Assembly (NCBI GenBank): GCA_947493195.1
Contig: CANLQG010000001.1
Location: 310,001-374,000, forward strand
Direction: 5' to 3'
Source: an uncultured Sphingomonadaceae bacterium
GTDB lineage: Bacteria > Pseudomonadota > Alphaproteobacteria > Sphingomonadales > Sphingomonadaceae
Length of the DNA stretch: 64,000 bases
Shown: in pieces, positions 1 to 8,620 of the stretch
How positions within the stretch are numbered: the first letter of the stretch is position 1
Layout of the letters: every line of letters starts with the position of its first letter
Translations under genes and position numbers: made by a program
Notes under the pieces: generated by a model
Database searches by the model: none
What the model saw: only the letters and a program-made list of their open reading frames with translations
Told to the model about the DNA's origin: nothing

Positions 1-2075
1 GACAGGCGAACCTTGCCGCGGTTGTCGATCTCGAGAACCTTGACCTTAACTTCCTGTCCTTCGGACACGACGTCGGTCGGCTTCTCGACGCGCTCGTTCT
101 TCATTTCGGACACGTGGACGAGACCGTCCTTGCCGCCCATGAAGTTCACGAATGCACCGAAGTCCACGATGTTGACGACCTTGCCGTCGTAGATCTTGCC
201 GACTTCGGCTTCCTCGGTGATGCCTTCGATCCACTTGCGTGCTGCGGCGATCTCGTCAGCGTTGGAGGAGCTGATCTTGATCACGCCTTCGTCGTCGATA
301 TCCACCTTGGCACCGGTTTCGGCCACGATCTCGCGGATCACCTTGCCGCCCGTGCCGATAACGTCGCGGATCTTCGACTTGTCGATCTGCATGGTCTCGA
401 TACGCGGTGCGTGCTTGGAAACCTCGCCGCGAGCGCCCGAAAGCGCTTCGGTCATCTTGCCCAGGATATGCGCACGGCCGGCCTTCGCCTGCTCCAGCGC
501 CTTGGTCATGATTTCCTGCGTGATGCCGGCAACCTTGATGTCCATCTGGAGCGAGGTGATACCCTTCTCCGAGCCGGCAACCTTGAAGTCCATGTCGCCC
601 AGGTGATCTTCGTCACCCAGAATGTCGGACAGGACGGCGAAATCGTCACCATCCAGGATCAGGCCCATGGCGATGCCGGAAACCGGGCGTTCGATCGGAA
701 CGCCGGCGTCCATCATCGACAGACAGCCACCGCAGACGGTCGCCATCGAGGACGAACCGTTGGACTCGGTGATGTCGGACAGGATGCGGATGGTATAGGG
801 GAAGTCTTCATGGCTCGGCAGCACCGGGTGCAGCGCGCGCCAGGCCAGCTTGCCGTGGCCCGTCTCGCGGCGGCTGGTGAAGCCGAAGCGACCCACTTCG
901 CCGACCGAGTAGGGCGGGAAGTTGTAGTGCAGCATGAAGTGATTGTACGAGAGGCCTTCCAGCCCGTCGATCATCTGCTCTGCATCCTTGGTGCCCAGCG
1001 TGGTGGTGCAGATTGCCTGCGTTTCACCGCGGGTGAACAGCGAGGAACCGTGCGTACGGGGCAGCAGGCCGACGATGGCTTCGATCGGGCGAACCTCGTC
1101 CACCTTGCGGCCGTCGATACGGGTGCCATCCTTCAGGATGGAGCCGCGCACGATGTCGCTTTCCAGCTTCTTCACCAGCTTGAGCTTGCCGAGGTATTCT
1201 GCCGGATCGTCGTGATCCAGGCTCTCGTAATGCTCGCGCGCCTTGGCGCGGGCTGCGTTGATCGCATCCTGACGCTCGGCCTTGTTGGTGATCTTGTAGG
1301 CAGCTTCGAGGTCGGCACCGATGATGCCGCGCAGCTCTTCCAGCGTGGCGGACTTGTCTTCCACCGGCTGCAGTTCCCACGGATCCTTGGCGGCCTTTTC
1401 AGCCAGGTCAATGATCGCACCGATGACCTTGCGGCTTTCCTCGTGTGCGAACATCACGGCACCGAGCATTTCTTCCTCGGTCAGTTCCTTGGCTTCGGAT
1501 TCCACCATCATCACCGCGTCCTGCGTGGCGGCGACGACCAGGTCGAGGCGACCTTCGTCATCGAGCGCAGTCTGCAGCGACGGGTTCAGTTCGTATTCGC
1601 CATTGCGGAAGCCGACGCGCGCGGCACCGATGGGGCCCATGAAGGGCACGCCGGAGATGGTCAGCGCGGCAGAGGCAGCGATCATCGCGACGATATCGGG
1701 TTCGGTCTCACCATCATACGACAGGACCTGGCAGATCACGTTGATCTCGTTGTAGAAACCTTCCGGGAAGAGCGGGCGGCAGGGCCGGTCGATCAGGCGG
1801 GAAGTGAGCGTTTCCTTTTCAGTTGCGCGGCCTTCGCGCTTGAAGAAGCCACCGGGGATACGGCCCGCGGCGGAGAATTTTTCCTGGTAGTGAACGGTAA
1901 GGGGGAAGAAGTCCTGCCCTTCCTTCACGCTCTTGGCGGCGGTCACGGCGCACAGCACCACGGTTTCGCCATAGGTGGCCAGCACGGCGCCGTCGGCCTG
2001 ACGGGCAATACGACCGGTTTCCAGAGTGAGGGTCTTTCCGCCCCACTCCAGCGATACAGTTTTCGTGTCGAACAT
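1..2075 (-). CDS. pnp: Polyribonucleotide nucleotidyltransferase (PNPase), 3' end cut by window edge
   Basis: Phosphorolytic 3'-to-5' exoribonuclease of the RNA degradosome; it releases nucleoside diphosphates from RNA. The reading frame is open from the ATG at 2075 down to base 1, about 691 residues, without a stop. It begins [19 protein letters not shown]. In order it shows a first RNase PH-like domain, an all-helical linker, a second RNase PH-like domain ([25 protein letters not shown]), a KH domain ([19 protein letters not shown] near residue 560) and an S1 domain ([19 protein letters not shown]). The S1 domain is cut by the edge, so only a short C-terminal tail is missing. It lies downstream of rpsO on the same strand, as in many bacteria. 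A long open frame on the opposite strand over the same bases is a GC-codon shadow. Confidence 0.97.
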   Translation of the reverse strand, partial: MFDTKTVSLEWGGKTLTLETGRIARQADGAVLATYGETVVLCAVTAAKSVKEGQDFFPLTVHYQEKFSAAGRIPGGFFKREGRATEKETLTSRLIDRPCRPLFPEGFYNEINVICQVLSYDGETEPDIVAMIAASAALTISGVPFMGPIGAARVGFRNGEYELNPSLQTALDDEGRLDLVVAATQDAVMMVESEAKELTEEEMLGAVMFAHEESRKVIGAIIDLAEKAAKDPWELQPVEDKSATLEELRGIIGADLEAAYKITNKAERQDAINAARAKAREHYESLDHDDPAEYLGKLKLVKKLESDIVRGSILKDGTRIDGRKVDEVRPIEAIVGLLPRTHGSSLFTRGETQAICTTTLGTKDAEQMIDGLEGLSYNHFMLHYNFPPYSVGEVGRFGFTSRRETGHGKLAWRALHPVLPSHEDFPYTIRILSDITESNGSSSMATVCGGCLSMMDAGVPIERPVSGIAMGLILDGDDFAVLSDILGDEDHLGDMDFKVAGSEKGITSLQMDIKVAGITQEIMTKALEQAKAGRAHILGKMTEALSGARGEVSKHAPRIETMQIDKSKIRDVIGTGGKVIREIVAETGAKVDIDDEGVIKISSSNADEIAAARKWIEGITEEAEVGKIYDGKVVNIVDFGAFVNFMGGKDGLVHVSEMKNERVEKPTDVVSEGQEVKVKVLEIDNRGKVRL

Positions 2076-2245
2076 TGATTTTCCTTCTGAACCCATGCGC
2101 CACATTGCGTCATGGGGCCTACTTGTTCCGGGGAGTCCGTCCCGGTCCGGTGCGAGGCCTCTTGCGGCCTCATGGCCCCTTCACCGAATTGCGAAGGATG
2201 CCCTTTCAACATGCCAGCCAAATGTGACGGTTGGCAGATAGACGA

Positions 2246-2271
2246 AGGGGCGGCTCTTGCAGGCCGCCCCT
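2246..2271 (-). terminator. GC-rich hairpin between rpsO and pnp
   Basis: A 9-bp perfect stem (AGGGGCGGC / GCCGCCCCT) with an 8-base loop lies just after the rpsO stop codon. On the minus strand it is followed by only a short T tract, so it could be a partial terminator or an RNA-processing stem. Hairpins between rpsO and pnp are known in enterobacteria. The remaining bases up to the pnp start (2076-2245) show no gene. Confidence 0.55.
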
Positions 2272-2282
2272 CCGGGAAATTC

Positions 2283-2552
2283 TTACTTGCGGAGACCCAG
2301 CTTCTGGATCAGCGCGTTGTAGCGATCGAGGTCGATCTTCTTGAGATAGGCCAGGAGGCTGCGACGCTTGTTGACCATCTTCAGCAGGCCACGACGGGAA
2401 TGGTTATCCTTGTGGTGATCCTTGAAGTGCTCGGTCAGGTTGCGGATACGCTCGGTCAGGATGGCTACCTGTACTTCCGGAGAGCCGGTATCGCCCTTGT
2501 TCTGGGCGTTCTCTTCGATAACTTCCTGTTTGCGTTCTGCGGTAATCGTCAT
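2283..2552 (-). CDS. rpsO: 30S ribosomal protein S15
   Basis: Primary 16S rRNA-binding protein of the small subunit platform, which organises the binding of S6, S18 and S11. The 89-residue protein has the family's normal length and motifs: [12 protein letters not shown] at the start, [36 protein letters not shown] and [13 protein letters not shown]. It sits directly downstream of truB with 26 bases between them and upstream of pnp, a standard truB-rpsO-pnp order that suggests cotranscription. Confidence 0.98.
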   Translation of the reverse strand: MTITAERKQEVIEENAQNKGDTGSPEVQVAILTERIRNLTEHFKDHHKDNHSRRGLLKMVNKRRSLLAYLKKIDLDRYNALIQKLGLRK

Positions 2553-2578
2553 GCGTTTTGTAACCTTTCGCAGTATCC

Positions 2579-3547
2579 TTAAACGTTGAAACCCCGCACG
2601 ACCTTCATCGCGCCCCCCTCGAGTTCCACCAGAGCCACCGGAGTATCCTCCAGCTTGGCAAAGTAGAGCCCGTCGGGTTGGGGCAATCCGGATACGACCC
2701 GGCCCTGTCGGGCCGCCTGCGCACTATCCGGATCGAGAGCGAGGGCCGGGATACCGTCCAGCCCCGCCTCCAATGGCAGGAGGTGGTCTTGAAGTGGCGC
2801 GCCCTTACCGATTTCGTTCAGCTTGTCCAGCGAAATCGCCTGATCATCGCTGAAAGGGCCAGCCTTGGTACGACGTAGATAGGTAACATGGCCCAGCGTG
2901 CCAAGGGCGTGGGCGATATCCCGTGCAAGACTGCGGATGTAAGTGCCTTTGCTCACGGTGGCGACCAGCGTCGCAGTCTCGGCCAGTTCCAGGGGCGCCT
3001 GCGGATCGTAGGGATCGGGGCGGCCAAGTGTCGTTGCGAAAGCAGAGCCGACGCGATCGTCCGCCGCGCCGCCGCCCAGCATTTCGAGCGAATGGATCGT
3101 CACGCGCCGGGTCTCCAGCTCCACGTCCTCGCCCTTGCGAGCGAGGTCATAGGCGCGCTTTCCGTCCACCTTCAGCGCGGAATACTTGGGCGGCACCTGA
3201 TCGATCTCGCCGGTGAAATGTTCGCAGATGGCGGCGATGGCCGCGCGCGGTGGGCGGCGGTCGGTACGGTCGACAACCTCCCCCTCCGCATCCAGCGTGT
3301 CGGTTTCCTCGCCGAACTGGATGGTGAATTCGTAGGTCTTGTCGCTATCCAGCATGCGGCCCGAAAGCTTGGTTGCCTCTCCCAGCGCGATGGGCAACAC
3401 GCCCTCCGCCTCGGGGTCCAGCGTCCCGCCGTGGCCGACCTTTACCTTGCCGAAGCCGGCTTCGCGCAGGTTGCGCTTAACCGCGCCCACGGCCTGTGTG
3501 GAGCCGAGCCCGCGCGGCTTGTCGAGGATGATCCAGCCATTCGTCAT
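2579..3547 (-). CDS. truB: tRNA pseudouridine(55) synthase
   Basis: Converts U55 in the T-loop of tRNAs to pseudouridine. The 322-residue protein carries the TruB motif [14 protein letters not shown], with catalytic Asp44, and begins [16 protein letters not shown]. Later family blocks include [19 protein letters not shown] and [13 protein letters not shown]. The C-terminus ([16 protein letters not shown]) is the PUA-like tail. It is the first gene of a truB-rpsO-pnp run on the minus strand. Confidence 0.97.
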   Translation of the reverse strand: MTNGWIILDKPRGLGSTQAVGAVKRNLREAGFGKVKVGHGGTLDPEAEGVLPIALGEATKLSGRMLDSDKTYEFTIQFGEETDTLDAEGEVVDRTDRRPPRAAIAAICEHFTGEIDQVPPKYSALKVDGKRAYDLARKGEDVELETRRVTIHSLEMLGGGAADDRVGSAFATTLGRPDPYDPQAPLELAETATLVATVSKGTYIRSLARDIAHALGTLGHVTYLRRTKAGPFSDDQAISLDKLNEIGKGAPLQDHLLPLEAGLDGIPALALDPDSAQAARQGRVVSGLPQPDGLYFAKLEDTPVALVELEGGAMKVVRGFNV

Positions 3548-3603
3548 GAAGCGGCCCTAGCCCTGCGCCCTTCCCCCGTCCAGCGCGTCACGGCCAGCGG
3601 TGG

Positions 3604-4290
3604 CTACAGCGCCGCGATCCAGTCTGCGACGGCGAAATAGTAGCCCATCGCCCATTGCACCGGCGGCACCACGAACCTTTCGATGATGTTCGCCTGCGGA
3701 AACACGTAGGGCACCACCAGCAGTAGCGCGAAGAGCAGGATCATGCCGAATGGCCGCAGCTTGTCGTAAATGCGCGCGGCGGACGGGGGCAGCAGTCCCT
3801 CGACAATATGCGAACCGTCGAACGGCGGGATCGGCAGCAGGTTAAACAGCGCCAGGAACAGGTTGATGGATATGAAATAGACAAGCGCGGTGGCCCACAG
3901 GCCATAGTCGCCGTTGGCCGGCGCTGCTTGACCGCTGACGGCTAGCCCCAGCAGGACAGCGCCTACCAGTGCCAGCACGAAATTGGTCCCCGGACCGGCT
4001 GCGGCCACGGCCATCATGCCGAACCGCGGATTGTCCAGCCACTGCTTGATGACCGGCACGGGTTTGGCCCAGCCAAATATCGGCAGGCCCGCCAGCGCGA
4101 GGCCACCGGGCACCAGCAGGGTGCCCACCGGATCGACATGGCGGATAGGGTTCAGCGAAAGGCGTCGCTGCTCCTTCGCCGTGGGATCGCCCAGCATCAG
4201 CGCCGTCCAGCCGTGCGCCACCTCGTGAAACACTATGGCGATCACCAGGCACGGGATCAGGATTGCGGCGAGGATCAGGGTTTCGGTCAT
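3604..4290 (-). CDS. Site-2 protease family membrane metalloprotease (M50)
   Basis: Intramembrane zinc metalloprotease of the short, PDZ-less M50 class. The zinc motif HEVAHG lies at residues 22-27 inside the first membrane segment. The second conserved block, NLLPIPPFDGSHI, supplies the Asp ligand in a later membrane segment. Four to six hydrophobic segments are visible over 228 residues. No dedicated substrate is encoded nearby. It is adjacent to truB but 56 bases away, so an operon is possible. The family is widespread in Sphingomonadales and its role there is not defined. Confidence 0.9.
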   Translation of the reverse strand: MTETLILAAILIPCLVIAIVFHEVAHGWTALMLGDPTAKEQRRLSLNPIRHVDPVGTLLVPGGLALAGLPIFGWAKPVPVIKQWLDNPRFGMMAVAAAGPGTNFVLALVGAVLLGLAVSGQAAPANGDYGLWATALVYFISINLFLALFNLLPIPPFDGSHIVEGLLPPSAARIYDKLRPFGMILLFALLLVVPYVFPQANIIERFVVPPVQWAMGYYFAVADWIAAL

Positions 4291-4388
4291 TCACGCCATA
4301 GATGGGGACCGCTCCAATCCCGTTAAAGAGGACTGGACCGCGTATTCACTGCATGACAGTCTGGCCGCGCTCACCTGGGGGGACTTCG

Positions 4389-5975
4389 ATGGCGGAAACA
4401 GCGGCACCACCGGCACAGACAGGCTTTCTCGGCTGGGTCGAGAAGACGGGTAATCGCCTGCCCGACCCGGTGTTCCTGTTCGCCTGGTTCATCCTTGCGC
4501 TGGTGGCGATCTCCGTCGTGGCCGCCTGGGCGGGATGGTCCGCCGCGCACCCGGTCGAGATCGACCCGGAAACCGGGACCTACCGCATTGTCGCAGTCGA
4601 AAGCCTGTTGTCGGCGCAGAACCTGCGTCGCCTGCTGACGGAAATGCCCGAAACGTTCACGCACTTCCCGCCGCTGGGCTATGTGCTGACAGTGATGCTG
4701 GGCGCGGGCGTGGCCGAACGCTCCGGCCTGTTCGCCACCGCCATGCGTGCCAGCATGGCAAGGGTATCGACGTTCTGGCTGACGCCTGCCGTGGCGCTTG
4801 TTTCGATGATGGGCAACCATGCCGCCGATGCTGCCTTCGTCGTGATGATCCCGCTGGCGGGCATCATCTACCACGCCGCCGGGCGCCATCCGCTGGTGGG
4901 CATTGCCGCCAGCTTTGCCGCCGTATCGGGCGGTTTCTCGGCCAACCTGCTGCCGGGCCAACTCGATGCGCTGCTATTGGGCATTACGGAGGCCAGCGTG
5001 AACACCGTCTTCACCGGCTGGACCGCGAACATCGCTGGCAACTGGTACTTCATCGCTGCCATGACAGTCCTTTACCTGCCGGTGATCTGGTATGTGACGG
5101 ACCGCATGATCGAACCCCGCCTGTCGGGTTACGCCATCGACGGGACGGCTGGAGCCGGAGACGGGGAAACCACCCAGACCACGCCGGAACAGCGCAAGGG
5201 CCTGCGCCATGCCGGACTGGTCGTGCTGGCCCTGGTGGCGCTGTGGGCGGCGCTGGTCCTCGTCCCGAATGCTCCGCTGATCGACCCAGATGCCCCGCCC
5301 GAGGGCCGCCTGACGCCGTTCTACCGCAGCCTGTTGCCCTTCTTCCTGCTGGTCTTCCTGCTGCCCGGCTGGGCCTATGGCCGCGCGGCAGGCACTATCA
5401 CGAGCCAGTCCGACCTTGTCGAAATGATGGCGGGCGCAATGAAAGACATGGGCTATTACATGGTCCTCGCCTTTGCCGCCGCGCACTTTGTGGCGATGTT
5501 CGCGTGGAGCAACATGGGGCTGGTGCTGGCCGTCGACGGTGCCGATGCCCTGCGCGCCAGCGGTCTGCCAAGCTGGGCCATGCTGCTGGGCGTGCTGACT
5601 TTCGGCGCGGCGCTGAACCTGCTGATCGGCTCTGCCAGTGCCAAGTGGGCCGTGCTGGGACCGGTGATGGTGCCCATGCTGATGCTGCTTGGCCTTTCGC
5701 CTGAAATGACCACGGCGGCCTACCGCGTGGGTGACAGCGCCACCAATATCATCACCCCGCTGATGCCCTATTTCCCGCTGGTGCTGGTGTTCTGCCAGCG
5801 CTGGAGCAAGACCTTTGGCCTTGGCAGTCTGACCGCGGCCATGATGCCCTACGCCGCCGGGATCCTGGTTACCGGGATGCTGCTGACGGCCGCTTGGGTG
5901 ATTTTCGACCTGCCGCTGGGACCGGGCGCGCAAGTGTTCATCGATGTGCCTGCCGCTGCTACAGCAGGCGAATGA
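4389..5975 (+). CDS. AbgT family transporter
   Basis: Polytopic inner-membrane transporter of the AbgT family. Members import p-aminobenzoyl-glutamate or export antimetabolites such as sulfonamides (MtrF/YdaH type). The start chosen is the ATG at 4389, preceded by a purine-rich GGGGGGA ribosome-binding site; an upstream in-frame ATG lacks one. The 528-residue protein has family landmarks: NRLPDPVFLFAWF, MGNHAADAAFVVMIPLAG, a GGFSANLLPG loop, and the C-terminal repeat with GSASAKWAVLGPVMVPML and YRVGDSATNIITPLMPYFPL. The stop overlaps the next gene by ATGA, so the two are translationally coupled. Confidence 0.93.
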   Translation: MAETAAPPAQTGFLGWVEKTGNRLPDPVFLFAWFILALVAISVVAAWAGWSAAHPVEIDPETGTYRIVAVESLLSAQNLRRLLTEMPETFTHFPPLGYVLTVMLGAGVAERSGLFATAMRASMARVSTFWLTPAVALVSMMGNHAADAAFVVMIPLAGIIYHAAGRHPLVGIAASFAAVSGGFSANLLPGQLDALLLGITEASVNTVFTGWTANIAGNWYFIAAMTVLYLPVIWYVTDRMIEPRLSGYAIDGTAGAGDGETTQTTPEQRKGLRHAGLVVLALVALWAALVLVPNAPLIDPDAPPEGRLTPFYRSLLPFFLLVFLLPGWAYGRAAGTITSQSDLVEMMAGAMKDMGYYMVLAFAAAHFVAMFAWSNMGLVLAVDGADALRASGLPSWAMLLGVLTFGAALNLLIGSASAKWAVLGPVMVPMLMLLGLSPEMTTAAYRVGDSATNIITPLMPYFPLVLVFCQRWSKTFGLGSLTAAMMPYAAGILVTGMLLTAAWVIFDLPLGPGAQVFIDVPAAATAGE

Positions 5976-6463
5976 CGACGCTGGCGATCATCTGGTATTC
6001 GCGCACAGGCGGCAGCCGCCAGCTGGCCGAGGCCGCGCGCGATGCTGCGCAGGAGGCTGGCGAAGTCGGCGTGCGCTTCCTTGCGGCGGATGATGCCGAT
6101 GCTGACGACCTGCTGGATGCCGATGGCTACCTGTTCGCCTGCCCGGAGAACCTGGCCGCGATTGCGGGCGTGATGAAAGCCTTTTTCGACCGCACTTACT
6201 ACGATGTGCTCGGCAAGATCGAAGGCCGCCCCTATGCCGCGATTATCTGTGCAGGGTCCGACGGGGAAAACGCGAAGAAGCAGCTGGAGCGCATATGCCA
6301 GGGGTGGCGGCTGAAAAGGATCGCGGAGACGCCCATCGTCAATGTCGGCGCGCAGACGAAGGAGGAAATCCTCGCTGACAAGGACATCGGCGAGGACGAT
6401 ATTGAACAGGCCCGGGAACTGGGCGCGACGCTGGCGGCGGGCCTCGAAATGGGCGTGTTCTGA
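5972..6463 (+). CDS. Flavodoxin-family NAD(P)H-dependent oxidoreductase-like protein
   Basis: A 163-residue flavodoxin-fold protein. The N-terminus TTLAIIWYSRTGGSRQLAEAA is an FMN phosphate-binding loop (T/S-R-T-G-x-[ST]). GYLFACPENLAAIAGVMKAFFDRTYY matches the flavin ring-binding region of flavodoxin-like reductases. The ATG at 5972 overlaps the AbgT transporter stop, so the pair is probably cotranscribed; a functional link is not evident. The substrate is unknown. Confidence 0.85.
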   Translation: MTTLAIIWYSRTGGSRQLAEAARDAAQEAGEVGVRFLAADDADADDLLDADGYLFACPENLAAIAGVMKAFFDRTYYDVLGKIEGRPYAAIICAGSDGENAKKQLERICQGWRLKRIAETPIVNVGAQTKEEILADKDIGEDDIEQARELGATLAAGLEMGVF

Positions 6464-6467
6464 GCCG

Positions 6468-7049
6468 CTAGCGATACATCTCCAGCGCCTCTGCGAAATG
6501 CCGCCGGCACAGCGCGGTGTAGCGCTCGTTACCGCCGATCTCGGTCTGAGCACCCTCGCCCACGGCCTCTCCGGTATCCGAAACGCGCACGTTCATCGTC
6601 GCCTTGCGGCCGCAATGGCAGACCGCTTTCAGCTCTTCCAGCGAATCCGCGATGCCCAGCAGCACGGCGGAACCGGGGAACAGGTCGCCGCGGAAATCGG
6701 TGCGCAGGCCGTAGCAAAGGACCGGGATGTTCGCCTCGTCCGCCAGCCGCGCGCACTGCCAAACCTGCACGGCAGTCAGGAACTGCGCCTCGTCCACCAG
6801 CACGCAGGCGACCGGGCTTTCACGGTGCTGCGCCGTCACTTCGCGCCACAGGTCCGTGCCCGGCGTGAAGCGGCGCGCATCGGCGGCAAGACCAATACGA
6901 CTGGCAATCGCGCTGTCGGCCCGATTGTCGATCGCGGCGGTCCACAGCATCGTTGCCATGCCGCGCTCACGATAGTTGAAATCCGCCTGCAGCAACGTGG
7001 TCGATTTGCCCGCATTCATGCTGGCGTAGTAGAAATAGATCTTGGCCAT
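6468..7049 (-). CDS. tdk: Thymidine kinase
   Basis: Salvage enzyme that phosphorylates thymidine with ATP to give dTMP. The 193-residue protein has the type II (bacterial TK1-like) layout: Walker A loop at residues 9-17 (ASMNAGKST), the Mg-binding DEAQF block at residues 86-90, and a Cys-rich zinc site near the C-terminus (CHCGRKA and LCRRHF). The start at 7049 gives the canonical MAKIYFYYASMNAGKS; an upstream in-frame ATG would add 34 residues encoded by intergenic repeat DNA and is rejected. It converges with the flavodoxin-like gene, leaving four bases between the stops. Confidence 0.96.
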   Translation of the reverse strand: MAKIYFYYASMNAGKSTTLLQADFNYRERGMATMLWTAAIDNRADSAIASRIGLAADARRFTPGTDLWREVTAQHRESPVACVLVDEAQFLTAVQVWQCARLADEANIPVLCYGLRTDFRGDLFPGSAVLLGIADSLEELKAVCHCGRKATMNVRVSDTGEAVGEGAQTEIGGNERYTALCRRHFAEALEMYR

Positions 7050-7079
7050 CGTCCCTCGCGCCCGTCCCACGACCCGCTC

Positions 7080-7160
7080 GTCCTGAGCCTGTCGAAGGAC
7101 TGCTTTTCGTTGTGAGCGCAGGATATGAAAGCAAGGGCAGCCCTTCGACAAGCTCAGGGC
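7080..7160. repeat. Inverted pair of REP-like intergenic repeats
   Basis: Two copies of a GC-rich unit lie in opposite orientation in the tdk-rbfA spacer. GTCCTGAGCCTGTCGAAGG is at 7080-7098 and CCCTTCGACAAGCTCAGG is at 7141-7158, sharing 16 of 17 bases when one is inverted. From my own memory, units with the core CTGAGC-TGTCGAAGG are common between genes in sphingomonads. Paired inverted copies could fold into a long hairpin in either transcript. No other copy was noticed in this window. Confidence 0.75.
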
Positions 7161-7178
7161 AGACGGAAGCTGGGGAAC

Positions 7179-7574
7179 CTAGTCTTCGTCGTCCAGGTCG
7201 CGGCGGACCTTCGGATCGTCCAGCAGGGCTTCGATCCGGCTCGCTTCATCGAAACTTTCGTCGGCGCGGAATTGCAGCTTGGGGGCGAATTTCAGGCCAA
7301 GGCGCTGGGCAACCTCGCGCTGGAAGAAGGCCGTGTTCGTACGCAGGGCCTTCACCACCACGTCCTCATCTTCTCCCAACAGCGGCTTCACATAGACCTT
7401 GGCGTTGCGCAGGTCGGGCGACATGCGCACTTCCGTCACCGAGATGTGGTGGGCGCGCAGCACGTCGTCGTGCGCTTCGCCGCGTGCCAGCAATTCGGAA
7501 AGGATATGCCGCACGCGCTCGCCCACTTTCAGCAGGCGAACGGACTGGTCTTCGGGTTTGGAATGGCGAGCCAT
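7179..7574 (-). CDS. rbfA: 30S ribosome-binding factor A
   Basis: Cold-adaptation and 16S rRNA maturation factor that binds the 30S subunit near helix 1. The 131-residue KH-fold protein shows the family blocks [36 protein letters not shown] ([19 protein letters not shown]) and [19 protein letters not shown]. Its ATG overlaps the stop of the preceding DUF1697 gene by one base (TAATG), so the two are translationally coupled within the infB-to-rbfA run. Confidence 0.96.
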   Translation of the reverse strand: MARHSKPEDQSVRLLKVGERVRHILSELLARGEAHDDVLRAHHISVTEVRMSPDLRNAKVYVKPLLGEDEDVVVKALRTNTAFFQREVAQRLGLKFAPKLQFRADESFDEASRIEALLDDPKVRRDLDDED

Positions 7575-8107
7575 TACTGTTCCATCGTCTCCATGATCCG
7601 GCGGATCGAAGTTACATTGCGCGCGGTGCCCCGGCAGCCGAGGCGGCGCTCGATAAAGGGCTTGGTCAGCTTCGAGTTGCCCGCGCCATCGACGTAATCG
7701 ATGTGGAGCGCCTTGGTGCCCGGCGCAAGCCTCTCCATACCGCGGCCCGAGTGATCGGCCTCCAGCTGCGCGAACGCACCGGCGGCGGGCTGGCGCTCCA
7801 GGAACATCGTGTGGACCAGCTTGTCCTCTCCGCTACCGGCAAAGGGATTGTCATCGAGTGCCCTCGCCAGCTCCTCGTAGGTGCGGACAACAGCGAAGCT
7901 CTCGATCCCGAAACTGTTCGCCAGCAGCGTTTCGATCCGTGCCCCGGCATCGGAGGCCCCATCGTCATCGAAGAGAACATTCCCGCTGGCGGTAACGGTG
8001 CGGACGTGGGTGAAGCCAGCCCGCTCGAACGCGCTGCGCAGGTCAGCCATTTTCACCCGGTTGCCGGCGACATTGATCGAGCCGAGAAGCGCTACGCGCT
8101 GCAGCAT
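7574..8107 (-). CDS. DUF1697 family protein
   Basis: A 177-residue member of the DUF1697 family, which has no established function. The start [26 protein letters not shown] is the typical N-terminus (h-x-L-L-R-[GS]-I-N-V-x-G). The block [10 protein letters not shown] fits the family's SGNVVF motif. The chosen ATG at 8107 overlaps the stop of the upstream thioesterase gene (TGATG), which decides the start. It sits between a thioesterase gene and rbfA on the infB strand, apparently as part of one transcript. Confidence 0.88.
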   Translation of the reverse strand: MLQRVALLGSINVAGNRVKMADLRSAFERAGFTHVRTVTASGNVLFDDDGASDAGARIETLLANSFGIESFAVVRTYEELARALDDNPFAGSGEDKLVHTMFLERQPAAGAFAQLEADHSGRGMERLAPGTKALHIDYVDGAGNSKLTKPFIERRLGCRGTARNVTSIRRIMETMEQ

Positions 8108-8532
8108 CAGCCGTCGCCCTCGCCCTTCACGGTCTCCGGCCATTCGGTCGTCATCGTTGTTGCCGTGGCGCGGGCGCAAAGTTTGCCGGCGGCATCGAAC
8201 AATTCACCTTCCACGAAGGTTACACGCCGGCCGCCCTTCACCGCACGTGCAGTAACAGTGACGTGTCCCAGCGGCACCGGGCGCAGCAGCGACAGGTTGA
8301 TGTCGAGCGACAATTGCAGCTTCCCGCCGCTTGACAGAAAAACAGCCGCTCCCATCGCCTCGTCCAATGGCCCTGCCAGCAAGCCGCCCTGCACCGTGCC
8401 GCGCATGTTGGCGAAGCTTTCCGGCAGGTCGAACGCCATTTCGGCAGTGTGCGTTTCGGCGTCGTATCCCACGAACCGGGCGCCCATGGTGCGCGCGGAT
8501 GGCCAGTGCGGTTCGGTTGGCAGGTCGTTCAT
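8107..8532 (-). CDS. PaaI-type hotdog thioesterase
   Basis: A 141-residue single hotdog-fold protein of the PaaI/YigI acyl-CoA thioesterase type. The central helix block NMRGTVQGGLLAGPLDEAMG contains the expected catalytic region (N-x-x-G-x-x-x-G...D-E). The strand block LSLDINLSLLRPVPLGHVTVTARAVKGGRR follows. The acyl substrate cannot be told from the sequence. It lies downstream of infB and is coupled to DUF1697. Confidence 0.88.
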   Translation of the reverse strand: MNDLPTEPHWPSARTMGARFVGYDAETHTAEMAFDLPESFANMRGTVQGGLLAGPLDEAMGAAVFLSSGGKLQLSLDINLSLLRPVPLGHVTVTARAVKGGRRVTFVEGELFDAAGKLCARATATTMTTEWPETVKGEGDG

Positions 8533-8588
8533 CGCGGTTACTTCTCGTCTTTCCGGCAAACGCCGAGATTGCGTTCACGCGACAGGGC

Positions 8589-8612
8589 GGCCCCCGGTTC
8601 TCACCGGAGGCC
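8589..8612 (-). terminator. Imperfect hairpin downstream of infB
   Basis: GGCC-C-CCGG, a 6-base loop, then CCGG-A-GGCC forms an 8-bp stem with one mismatch just after the infB stop. No T tract follows on the minus strand, so it is a weak terminator at best. Confidence 0.3.
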
Positions 8613-8620
8613 TACATCTG

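Noticed and set aside
114..2078. A 654-residue open frame on the plus strand at the left edge
   Set aside because: Shadow of pnp, whose minus-strand frame is open from 2075 to the edge with RNase PH, KH and S1 motifs.
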